Of a DNA stretch of 64,000 nt, positions 46,031 to 53,349 are shown in pieces. The DNA comes from Streptomyces subrutilus. GTDB lineage: Bacteria; Actinomycetota; Actinomycetes; Streptomycetales; Streptomycetaceae. The number at the start of each line of letters is the position of its first letter. Positions within the stretch are counted from its first letter, which is position 1. The DNA lies in NCBI RefSeq assembly GCF_008704535.1, contig NZ_CP023701.1, forward strand, positions 1,860,001 through 1,924,000. Direction: 5' to 3'. The translations under genes were made by a program, and so were the position numbers. The notes beneath the pieces were generated by a model. The model had not been told where the DNA came from, searched no databases, and saw nothing but the letters and a program-made list of their open reading frames with translations.

Positions 46031-46256
46031 CTCGTACGGCCGATCGAAGCCCGCAACGGAGTGTCCGAACGGGTTGTCCCTTGTGGGCTTCTGATCACCC
46101 TATGATCGATCGTGCGTCCGAATTGCCCGAATTGTTACTCACCAAATCGTGATCATTCCCTAAAGCCGGGCGGGTGACGTGCCGAAGGAGTGAGTGACCA
46201 CCCGCACCGTTCCCACCGGCTCCCTTCCCCCAGCCGGCCGTCCCCGCCACTCCCCC
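46031..46256 (+). promoter_or_regulatory. AT-richer upstream region of the LuxR-type regulator
   Basis: The stretch from about 46070 to 46175 is much richer in A and T than its surroundings. It holds TATGAT (46101-46106) as a -10-like element, a direct repeat GAATTGCCC/GAATTGTTA near 46120 and TGATC repeats at 46092, 46104 and 46149. No -35 at ideal spacing was found. This probably contains the regulator promoter and operators. The regulator start is set by AGGAGG at 46257-46262, 5 nt before GTG 46268. Confidence 0.45.
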
Positions 46257-46267
46257 AGGAGGCCTAG

Positions 46268-46930
46268 GTGTCCGTTCTTCTCGAGCAGCCCGCAAGCCTG
46301 GTCGCCTACCGCCCGAACAAGCCGACGGCCATGGTCGTCGTGGCCGACCCGCGCGTCCGTTCCACCGTGACCCGCCATCTGTGGGCCCTCGGAGTACGCG
46401 ACGTGATCGAGGCTTCGTCCATCGCGGAGGCCCGCCCCCGCGTCGGCAGCCCGCGCGACATCTGCGTGGCCGACGTCCACCTGCCCGACGGTTCCGGGCT
46501 CACCCTGCTGTCCGAGACCCGCGCCGCGGGCTGGCCCAACGGGCTGGCCCTGTCCGCCGCCGACGACATCGGCGCCGTCCGCAACGCCCTCGCGGGCGGA
46601 GTGAAGGGCTACGTCGTCACCGGCACGCGGACGAACATCGGGCTCCCCACCCGGCCCGGCGCCGCCCCCATCGGCGCCGCCGCCGCCCGCATGCACCGCC
46701 GCCCCCCGGGCGCCCCGAACCACCCGGGCGGCTACCGCGAGCTCTCCGGCCGCGAGGTCGAGGTCCTGCGCCTCGTCGCGGAGGGCCAGTCCAACAAGGC
46801 CATCGGCGTCTCGATGGGCCTGTCCGCCCTGACCGTCAAGTCCCACCTCGCCCGGATCGCCCGCAAGCTGGGCACCGGCGACCGGGCCGGGATGGTCGCC
46901 GTCGCACTGCGGACCGGGATCATCCACTGA
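46268..46930 (+). CDS. LuxR/NarL-family response regulator (orphan)
   Basis: This is a 220-residue protein. Residues 20-115 form a receiver-like domain: AMVVVADPRVR, phosphoacceptor-like Asp in CVADVHLPDGSGL, and Lys in GVKGYVVTG. Only one acidic residue is seen in the first loop, where two are normal, so phosphorylation may be altered. A Pro/Arg linker leads to a LuxR HTH at about 158-215: ELSGREVEVLRLVAEGQSNKAIGVSMGLSALTVKSHLARIARKLG. No histidine kinase gene is adjacent. It is followed by a terminator hairpin, so it is monocistronic. Confidence 0.88.
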   Translation: MSVLLEQPASLVAYRPNKPTAMVVVADPRVRSTVTRHLWALGVRDVIEASSIAEARPRVGSPRDICVADVHLPDGSGLTLLSETRAAGWPNGLALSAADDIGAVRNALAGGVKGYVVTGTRTNIGLPTRPGAAPIGAAAARMHRRPPGAPNHPGGYRELSGREVEVLRLVAEGQSNKAIGVSMGLSALTVKSHLARIARKLGTGDRAGMVAVALRTGIIH

Positions 46931-46993
46931 TCCCGCCCGGAGGAACCCGGGAGAACTCCGGGGGAACCCGGGGAGACGCCCGCACCCGCACCC

Positions 46994-47029
46994 CGCGCCC
47001 GTCGACGGAACGTTCCGGCGACGGGCGCG
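46994..47029 (+). terminator. Terminator hairpin after the response regulator
   Basis: CGCGCCCGTCG (46994-47004) pairs with CGACGGGCGCG (47019-47029). The enclosed sequence contains the palindrome CGGAACGTTCCG, so the stem can extend further. It lies between the regulator stop and the RNase D start. Confidence 0.7.
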
Positions 47030-47054
47030 TCGCATCCACCGATACCCTTGACCG

Positions 47055-48335
47055 GTGACCGACGCCCAAGAGACCGCAGCAGACCTGCGCACCACCACCG
47101 GGGGCGGCCCCCCGGACGACGAAGCTCCGTCCGACGGGCCGCCGATCCCCCTGCTCGAACCCCGCGAGGGCATTCCGCCGGTGGTCGCCGACGCGGCGTC
47201 CCTCGCCCGGGTGGTCGCGGCGTTCGCCGCGGGTACCGGACCCGTCGCCGTGGACGCCGAGCGCGCCTCCGGATACCGCTACGGACAGCGCGCCTACCTG
47301 GTGCAGCTGCGCCGGGAGGGCGCCGGCTCCGCACTGATCGACCCGGTGGGCTGCCCCGACCTCTCCTCCCTGGGCGAGGCCCTGGCCGACGCCGAGTGGA
47401 TCCTGCACGCCGCCAGCCAGGACCTGCCCTGCCTGCGCGACATAGGCATGCGGCCGACCTCCCTCTTCGACACCGAGCTGGCCGGCCGGCTCGCCGGTTT
47501 CCCCCGGGTCGGCCTCGGCGCGATGGTCGAGAGCGTGCTCGGCTACGCGCTGGAGAAGGGCCACTCCGCCGTCGACTGGTCCACCCGCCCGCTCCCGGAG
47601 CCGTGGCTGCGCTACGCCGCGCTCGACGTCGAGCTGCTGGTGGACCTGCGGGACGCGCTGGAGAAGGAGCTGGACCGGCAGGGCAAGCTCGACTGGGCCC
47701 ACCAGGAGTTCGACGCCATCGCCGCCGCTCCCCCGGCCCCGCCGCGCAAGGACCCGTGGCGCCGAACGTCCGGCATGCACAAGGTGCGCCGGCGCCGGCA
47801 GATGGCCGTCGTACGGGAGCTGTGGGAGTCGCGCGACCGGGTCGCGCAGCGGCGCGACGTCTCCCCGGGCAAGGTGCTGGGCGACGCCGCGATCGTGGAG
47901 GCCGCGCTCGCGCTGCCGGCGAACGTGCACGCCCTGTCCGCCCTGCCCGGCTACGGACAGCGCATGGGCCGGCGCCAGTTGGAGCAGTGGATGGCCGCCG
48001 TGGACCGGGCCAAGGCCCTGCCCGAGAGCGAGCTGCCGCAGCCCGGCGCCACCCCGGCCGGCCCGCCCCCGCCGCGCTCCTGGGCCGACAAGGACCCGGC
48101 CGCCGCGGCCCGGCTGTCGGCGGCCCGTACCGCCGTGTCGACGCTGGCGGAGGGACTGAACCTGCCCCAGGAGAACCTGATCGCCCCGGACACCGTGCGC
48201 CGGCTGTGCTGGGAGCCGCCGCAGCGGATCGACGCGGACACCGTCGCCGCGGCCCTCGCGGGACACGGCGCCCGTCCGTGGCAGGTCGAGCAGGTGACCC
48301 CGGCGCTCGTCACGGCCCTCGCCGCGACCGCCTGA
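47055..48335 (+). CDS. rnd: Ribonuclease D
   Basis: This 426-residue protein is a DEDDy exonuclease: VAVDAERASGYRYGQRAYLVQL with Asp67 and Glu69, HAASQDLPCL with Asp, and RYAALDVELLVDL with the Tyr and Asp of Exo III. A HRDC domain follows (about 220-300, near MHKVRRRRQMAVVRELWESRD), and there is a second HRDC-like section at the C-terminus. It trims tRNA and other structured RNA 3' ends. The start is GTG 47055. It ends 38 bp before a strong hairpin. Confidence 0.92.
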   Translation: MTDAQETAADLRTTTGGGPPDDEAPSDGPPIPLLEPREGIPPVVADAASLARVVAAFAAGTGPVAVDAERASGYRYGQRAYLVQLRREGAGSALIDPVGCPDLSSLGEALADAEWILHAASQDLPCLRDIGMRPTSLFDTELAGRLAGFPRVGLGAMVESVLGYALEKGHSAVDWSTRPLPEPWLRYAALDVELLVDLRDALEKELDRQGKLDWAHQEFDAIAAAPPAPPRKDPWRRTSGMHKVRRRRQMAVVRELWESRDRVAQRRDVSPGKVLGDAAIVEAALALPANVHALSALPGYGQRMGRRQLEQWMAAVDRAKALPESELPQPGATPAGPPPPRSWADKDPAAAARLSAARTAVSTLAEGLNLPQENLIAPDTVRRLCWEPPQRIDADTVAAALAGHGARPWQVEQVTPALVTALAATA

Positions 48336-48373
48336 CCGCGCTCCCCTCCTCCCCTCCGCTCCGTTCCCCTCCG

Positions 48374-48404
48374 CGAAGCCCCCGGCCGCCGGCCGGGGGC
48401 TTCG
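48374..48404 (+). terminator. Terminator hairpin after RNase D
   Basis: CGAAGCCCCCGGCC (48374-48387) pairs perfectly over 14 bp with GGCCGGGGGCTTCG (48391-48404), with a 3-nt loop GCC. It has no T-tract but high stability. Confidence 0.85.
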
Positions 48405-48477
48405 TCACGCGGTCACGACACCCCGACCCTTTCGAGTGTGACCTTCACCGCTCCTCCCGCAGGGGGTGTGCACACGG

Positions 48478-48493
48478 GTTACCCGCAAGTAGC
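48478..48493. promoter_or_regulatory. Imperfect inverted repeat upstream of the fadAB operon
   Basis: GTTAC-CCGCAA-GTAGC has 5-bp arms with one mismatch and sits 87 bp before the fadA start, in an otherwise gene-free 244-bp region. TetR-type regulators of fatty-acid degradation in actinomycetes use palindromes with TTAC/GTAA arms, so this is a reasonable candidate operator. No regulator gene is adjacent. Confidence 0.35.
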
Positions 48494-48579
48494 ATGAACC
48501 GGGTGAGCGCGCGCTCAGCGGCACCCGCCGGGCGCGCTCCCGCGCAGCAGTGCACACCCGCACCTGGAGGAGAGCCAAC

Positions 48580-49806
48580 GTGCCTCGTACCGTCAGGGAC
48601 GTCGTCTTCGTCGACGGCGTCCGCACCCCGTTCGGCAAGGCGGGCCCGAAGGGCATCTACCACGAGACCCGCGCCGACGACCTCGTCGTGAAGGCGATCC
48701 GGGAGCTGCTGCGCCGCAACCCGGACCTGGACCCCGCGAAGATCGACGAGGTCGCCATCGCCGCGACCACGCAGATCGGCGACCAGGGCCTCACGCTGGG
48801 CCGTACGGCCGGCATCCTCGCGGGCCTCCCGCAGTCGGTGCCGGGCTACTCGATCGACCGCATGTGCGCCGGCGCGCTGACCGCCGTGACCGCCGTCGCG
48901 GGCGGCGTGGCCTTCGGTGCGTACGACGTCGCCCTCGCCGGCGGCGTCGAGCACATGGGCCGCCACCCCATGGGCGAGGGCGTGGACCCGAACCCGCGGT
49001 TCGTCTCCGAGAAGATGGTCGACGAGTCCGCCCTGTTCATGGGCATGACCGCGGAGAACCTGCACGACCGCTACCCGGCGATCACCAAGCTCCGCGCCGA
49101 CGAGTACGCCGTGCGCTCGCAGGAGAAGGCCGCCAAGGCGTACGCCGACGGCAAGATCCAGCAGGACCTGGTCCCGATCTCGGTGCGCAACACCAACGCG
49201 GAGGTCGGTGAGACGGGCTGGGGCCTGGTCACCTCCGACGAGCCGATGCGCCCGGGCACCACGCTGGAGAACCTGGCCGGCCTGAAGACCCCGTTCCGTA
49301 CGCACGGCCGGGTCACCGCGGGCAACGCCGCCGGTCTCAACGACGGTGCCACCGCCGCGATCATCGCCTCCGAGGACTTCGCCCGGGAGAACAACCTCCC
49401 GGTCAAGATGCGCCTGGTCGCGTACTCCTTCGCGGGCGTGGAGCCGGAGGTCATGGGCTACGGCCCGATCCCGGCGACCGAGAAGGCGCTCGCGCAGGCC
49501 GGTCTGACCATCGACGACATCGGCCTGTTCGAGATCAACGAGGCCTTCGCCGTGCAGGTGCTGGCCTTCCTGGAGCACTACGGCATCGCCGACGACGACG
49601 CCCGCGTCAACCAGTACGGCGGCGCCATCGCCTTCGGCCACCCCCTCGCCTCCTCCGGCGTGCGCCTGATGACGCAGCTGGCCCGGCAGTTCGAGGAGCA
49701 GCCGCACGTCCGCTACGGCCTGACCACCATGTGCGTCGGCTTCGGCATGGGCGCCACGGTCGTCTGGGAGAACCCGCACTTCAACGCCGAGGGAGACTCC
49801 AAGTGA
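48580..49806 (+). CDS. fadA: Acetyl-CoA acyltransferase (thiolase, FadA-type)
   Basis: This 408-residue thiolase has nucleophile Cys96 in IDRMCAGALTAVTAVAGG, His in GGAIAFGHPLASSGVRL and the second Cys in TTMCVGFGMGAT. It cleaves 3-ketoacyl-CoA in the last step of beta-oxidation. The GTG at 48580 is preceded by GGAGGAG at good spacing. Its stop overlaps the start of the next gene (GTGA), the usual fadA-fadB arrangement. Confidence 0.95.
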   Translation: MPRTVRDVVFVDGVRTPFGKAGPKGIYHETRADDLVVKAIRELLRRNPDLDPAKIDEVAIAATTQIGDQGLTLGRTAGILAGLPQSVPGYSIDRMCAGALTAVTAVAGGVAFGAYDVALAGGVEHMGRHPMGEGVDPNPRFVSEKMVDESALFMGMTAENLHDRYPAITKLRADEYAVRSQEKAAKAYADGKIQQDLVPISVRNTNAEVGETGWGLVTSDEPMRPGTTLENLAGLKTPFRTHGRVTAGNAAGLNDGATAAIIASEDFARENNLPVKMRLVAYSFAGVEPEVMGYGPIPATEKALAQAGLTIDDIGLFEINEAFAVQVLAFLEHYGIADDDARVNQYGGAIAFGHPLASSGVRLMTQLARQFEEQPHVRYGLTTMCVGFGMGATVVWENPHFNAEGDSK

Positions 49807-51932
49807 GCACCACCGCTGAGCTCCTGAAGGGCGCGGCCGAGCTGTTCCCGGACGAGGTCGTCACGCAGGCGCACGTCCGCCACCTCGACCTGCCGTTCGG
49901 CGCCGGGCGCTTCGCGCTCGTCACGCTGGACAACGGGCTGGACCACACCAAGCCGACCACGTTCGGCCCGCAGTCCCTCGCCAACCTGAACGCGGCGGTC
50001 GACCAGGTCGAGCAGGAGGCCCTCGCGGGCTCCATCGTCGGCGCGGGCATCACCGGCAAGCCGTTCATCTTCGCGGTCGGCGCCGACCTCAAGGGCGTCG
50101 AGCTGCTGAAGAAGCACGACGAGGCGCTCGCCATCGGCAAGGGCGGCCACGACGTCTTCAAGCGGCTGTCGGCCCTGACCGTCCCGACCTTCGCGTACTA
50201 CAACGGCGCGGCGATGGGCGGCGGTGTCGAGGTCGGCCTGCACTGCACCTACCGCACCGTCTCCAAGGCCATCCCGGCCTTCTCGCTGCCCGAGGTCTTC
50301 CTCGGCCTGGTCCCGGGCTGGGGCGGCTGCGCGCTGCTGCCGAACCTGATCGGCGCGGACCGCGCGGTCTCGGTCATCATCGAGAACTCGCTGAACCAGA
50401 ACCGCCAGCTGCGCGGCAAGCAGGTCTTCGACCTGGGCATCGCGGACGCCCTGTTCGAGGGCGCCGACTTCCTGGAGCAGTCGCTGCTCTGGACGGCGAA
50501 CGTCCTGAACGGCGCCACCGAGGTCGTCCGGGCCGACGTGGACCGGGGCGCGGCCTGGGACGCGGCGGTCGCGCGCGGCCGCGCCATCGCGGACTCCAAG
50601 GTGCACGGCGCGGCCCCGGCCGCCTACCGCGCGCTGGAGATCATCGAGGCGGCCAAGGACGGCGACCTGCAGAAGGGCTTCGACGCCGAGGACGCGGCCC
50701 TGGCCGACCTCATCATGGGCGGCGAACTGCGCTCCGGCATCTACGCGTTCAACCTGGTCCAGAAGCGCGCCAAGCGCCCGGCCGGCGCCCCGGACAAGAA
50801 CCTGGCGCGCCCGGTCACCAAGGTCGGCGTGGTCGGCGCGGGCCTGATGGCCTCGCAGCTGGCGCTGCTCTTCCTGCGCCGCCTGGAGGTGCCGGTGGTC
50901 CTCACCGACATCGACCAGGAGCGCGTGGACAAGGGTGTGGGCTACGTCCACGCCGAGATCCGCAAGCTGCTCGACAAGGGCCGCATCAACCGGGACAAGG
51001 CCAACCGCCTGACCGCCCTGGTGACGGGCGTCCTGGACAAGGCCGAGGGCTTCGCGGACGCGGACTTCATCATCGAGGCCGTGTTCGAGGAGATGTCCGT
51101 CAAGCAGAAGGTGTTCGCGGAGGTCGAGGCGGTCGCCCCGGCGCACGCGATCCTCGCCACCAACACCTCCTCGCTGTCGGTCTCGGAGATGGCCTCGAAG
51201 CTCGAACACCCCGAGCGCGTGGTCGGCTTCCACTTCTTCAACCCGGTCGCGATCCTCCCGCTGCTGGAGATCGTCCGCGGCGAGCGGACCGACGACGCCT
51301 CGCTGGCCACGGCCTTCGGCGTGGCGCGCAAGCTGAAGAAGACCGCGGTCCTCACCAAGGACGCCCCGGCGTTCGTGGTCAACCGCATCCTGACCCGCTT
51401 CATGGGCGAGATCCAGAACGTCATCGACGAGGGCACCCCGGTGGCCACCGCGGAGAAGGCCATCGAGCCGCTCGGCCTGCCGATGTCCCCGCTGGTGCTG
51501 CTGGAGCTCGTGGGCCCGGCGATCGGCCTGCACGTCTCCGAGACCCTGAACCGCGCCTTCCCGGAGCGCTTCACCGTCTCGCCGAACCTCAAGCGCGTGG
51601 TCGAGGCCGGCAAGCGCGGCTTCTACGTCTACGACTCCGGCGCGCCGGAGCTGGACCCCGAGGTCGCCGCGCTGCTGGTCCAGGGCGACAGCGTCCTGAC
51701 CGAGGAGCAGGTCCGCGACCGCGTCCTGGACGCGGTGGCGCAGGAGATCGGCCTGATGCTGGAGGAGGGTGTCGTGGCCGAGGCCCAGGACATCGACCTC
51801 TGCCTCATCACGGGCGCCGGCTGGCCCTTCCACTTGGGCGGCGTCACGCCGTACCTGGACCGCGAGGGCGTCTCGGAGCGCGTGAACGGCAAGAAGTTCC
51901 TCGCCCCGGGCCTGGCGAGCGTGCCGGCCTGA
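49803..51932 (+). CDS. fadB: Multifunctional enoyl-CoA hydratase/3-hydroxyacyl-CoA dehydrogenase (FadB-type)
   Basis: This 709-residue protein has an N-terminal crotonase domain (GVELLKKHDEALAIGKGGHDVF, NGAAMGGGVEVGLHCTYR, LPEVFLGLVPGWGG with its Glu) and a C-terminal dehydrogenase. The dehydrogenase shows the NAD loop KVGVVGAGLMASQLALLF, TNTSSLSVSEMA, and the catalytic His in VVGFHFFNPVAILPL. Together they hydrate enoyl-CoA and oxidise the 3-hydroxyacyl-CoA. FadA and this protein likely act as a complex. It is translationally coupled to fadA by 4 bp. A hairpin follows. Confidence 0.95.
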   Translation: MSTTAELLKGAAELFPDEVVTQAHVRHLDLPFGAGRFALVTLDNGLDHTKPTTFGPQSLANLNAAVDQVEQEALAGSIVGAGITGKPFIFAVGADLKGVELLKKHDEALAIGKGGHDVFKRLSALTVPTFAYYNGAAMGGGVEVGLHCTYRTVSKAIPAFSLPEVFLGLVPGWGGCALLPNLIGADRAVSVIIENSLNQNRQLRGKQVFDLGIADALFEGADFLEQSLLWTANVLNGATEVVRADVDRGAAWDAAVARGRAIADSKVHGAAPAAYRALEIIEAAKDGDLQKGFDAEDAALADLIMGGELRSGIYAFNLVQKRAKRPAGAPDKNLARPVTKVGVVGAGLMASQLALLFLRRLEVPVVLTDIDQERVDKGVGYVHAEIRKLLDKGRINRDKANRLTALVTGVLDKAEGFADADFIIEAVFEEMSVKQKVFAEVEAVAPAHAILATNTSSLSVSEMASKLEHPERVVGFHFFNPVAILPLLEIVRGERTDDASLATAFGVARKLKKTAVLTKDAPAFVVNRILTRFMGEIQNVIDEGTPVATAEKAIEPLGLPMSPLVLLELVGPAIGLHVSETLNRAFPERFTVSPNLKRVVEAGKRGFYVYDSGAPELDPEVAALLVQGDSVLTEEQVRDRVLDAVAQEIGLMLEEGVVAEAQDIDLCLITGAGWPFHLGGVTPYLDREGVSERVNGKKFLAPGLASVPA

Positions 51933-51993
51933 GTGACGCGGGTCCGGCCGGTTCTGGCCTGACATACCGTTGCACAACGGTGCGAATGCCCCC

Positions 51994-52027
51994 GGGCGTC
52001 CGTCCCCCCACCGGGGGGCGGGCGCCC
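51994..52027 (+). terminator. Terminator hairpin after the fadAB operon
   Basis: GGGCGTCCGTCCCCCC (51994-52009) pairs with 52013-52027 with one G-T pair and one bulged T, leaving a 3-nt loop. It lies 62 bp after the fadB stop. Confidence 0.65.
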
Positions 52028-52091
52028 GTCGCCGTACGGTGAAGGTGCTGGCCAGGGGCTGACGCGGGGGCCGGTCGGGCCGGATGACAGA

Positions 52092-53153
52092 ATGCCGGAC
52101 ATGGCGGACAACCAGACAGCGGTCAGCCGGCGGACCCTCCTGTTCGCCGGCGGCGCCGTGACCGCCGGACTCACCGCGGGCGGCCTCGCCTGGGCACGGG
52201 ACGCACGACGGCCCGCGGAGCCGACGGAACCGGAGGCCACACCGCCGCTGGTGGGCGCGTTCGACCTCCGTTCGGGCGCCGAGCTGCTGGAGCCGACGGG
52301 GCTCTTCAACACCACGGGTCCGCAGTCGTTCGCCTTCGACGACACGAACGCCCTGATCTACACGCTCCAGACGCTCCAGAGCGGCATCCGCCTCTCCGAC
52401 GAGGACGAGCCGGTGAGCGCCGGCGACCGCAAGAGCGCCGGCGACATGTGTCTGACCCGGCTGACCGCCGCCGGGAAGGTGACCGGGCACATGTATCTGC
52501 GCGGTTTCGGACACGGCATTTCGTTCGGCGTCGAACCGGTGGGCAAGCGCACGTTCCTGTGGGTGGAGGGGAAGGCCGATCCGAAGAACGGGTACGGCCG
52601 CTCCGTGGCCCGCACCCCCTTCAAGGACGGTGCGATCCTGGACAGCACGGACCCGGCGGTCGCCCACTTCGACCCGCTGCCGGGCGCCTCCGACCTCGCA
52701 CCCTCGCTCGATCTGGCAGGGGGGCGCGTCCTGGTCAGCCACGAGAAGGGCCGCGAACACCGATTCGCCGTATACCCAATGACGGATTTCCTTGCCGGAC
52801 GCCGGGATTCCCCGCAGGTGGTGAATGCCGGAGAACAGGTCAAGGAAGAGGAATGGTTCCAGGGCTGCGCCTTGCACGGCGACTTCGTCTACGTACTGAC
52901 CGGCAACCCGTACACGGATAAAAAGGGCAAGAATCCGCGGAAGTCGGGCGGGAACACCTATATTTCGGCGATCGACGTCCGCACCGGAAAGCCCCAGGGG
53001 CGTCGGCGCGTGACCGTCGCCCCGGACCTCCCCTACCGGGAGCCGGAGGGCATGGCCGTCAGCATGGCGGGGGGCCGGCCCGCCCTGTGCATCGGATTCT
53101 CGGTGAAAACCGAAGATCGCCGGGAACTGACGCTGTATCGCTTCACCGGTTGA
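52092..53153 (+). CDS. Tat-exported beta-propeller protein (TagC-like)
   Basis: This is a protein of about 353 residues. After a few residues come SRRTLLFAGGAVTAGLTAGG (Tat signal) and an acidic Pro-rich stretch. The body has repeated beta-strand blocks such as QSFAFDDTNALIYTLQ and MYLRGFGHGISFGVE, consistent with a propeller like those of P68 receptor-binding/TagC proteins. Streptomyces homologues are labelled teichoic acid biosynthesis protein C in my memory; no enzyme motif is seen. ATG 52101 is an alternative start. It stands directly before the teichoic-acid operon. Base usage near 52780-52950 is slightly less GC-rich than in the neighbours. Confidence 0.7.
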   Translation: MPDMADNQTAVSRRTLLFAGGAVTAGLTAGGLAWARDARRPAEPTEPEATPPLVGAFDLRSGAELLEPTGLFNTTGPQSFAFDDTNALIYTLQTLQSGIRLSDEDEPVSAGDRKSAGDMCLTRLTAAGKVTGHMYLRGFGHGISFGVEPVGKRTFLWVEGKADPKNGYGRSVARTPFKDGAILDSTDPAVAHFDPLPGASDLAPSLDLAGGRVLVSHEKGREHRFAVYPMTDFLAGRRDSPQVVNAGEQVKEEEWFQGCALHGDFVYVLTGNPYTDKKGKNPRKSGGNTYISAIDVRTGKPQGRRRVTVAPDLPYREPEGMAVSMAGGRPALCIGFSVKTEDRRELTLYRFTG

Positions 53154-53203
53154 ACGGGCGTCAACGATTCGAGCGGCCCGCACCTTTGACCGCCGTAGGC
53201 TCC

Positions 53204-53276
53204 GTGACCTTTGCGTGACCCTTACCGCAGGCCCGTCTCAACCATTGGCCTACGGTTCACCTGGAGTTCTCCGGGT
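53204..53276 (+). promoter_or_regulatory. 11-nt direct repeats resembling PhoP boxes, teichoic-acid operon promoter
   Basis: Two tandem pairs of 11-nt units occur: GTGACCTTTGC (53204) with GTGACCCTTAC (53215), and GTTCACCTGGA (53255) with GTTCTCCGGGT (53266). The first unit of the second pair closely fits the Streptomyces PHO-box unit GTTCACC plus four bases. A -10-like TATACT follows at 53292-53297, and the ATG of the polymerase gene is at 53350. Phosphate control of a phosphate-rich wall polymer is biologically sensible. The first pair is more divergent and may be coincidence. Confidence 0.45.
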
Positions 53277-53349
53277 GTCCATAAGGCTGCTTATACTACT
53301 CCGACACTTCACGAGATTCTCAAACCTCCACGGGGGAGGCACCGCCACC

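Noticed and set aside
49713..53183. An open antisense frame of about 1,150 codons across fadA, fadB and the TagC-like gene
   Set aside because: Shadow of strongly biased codon use in the sense genes. The encoded sequence is low-complexity Gln/Arg/Val/His with no domain.
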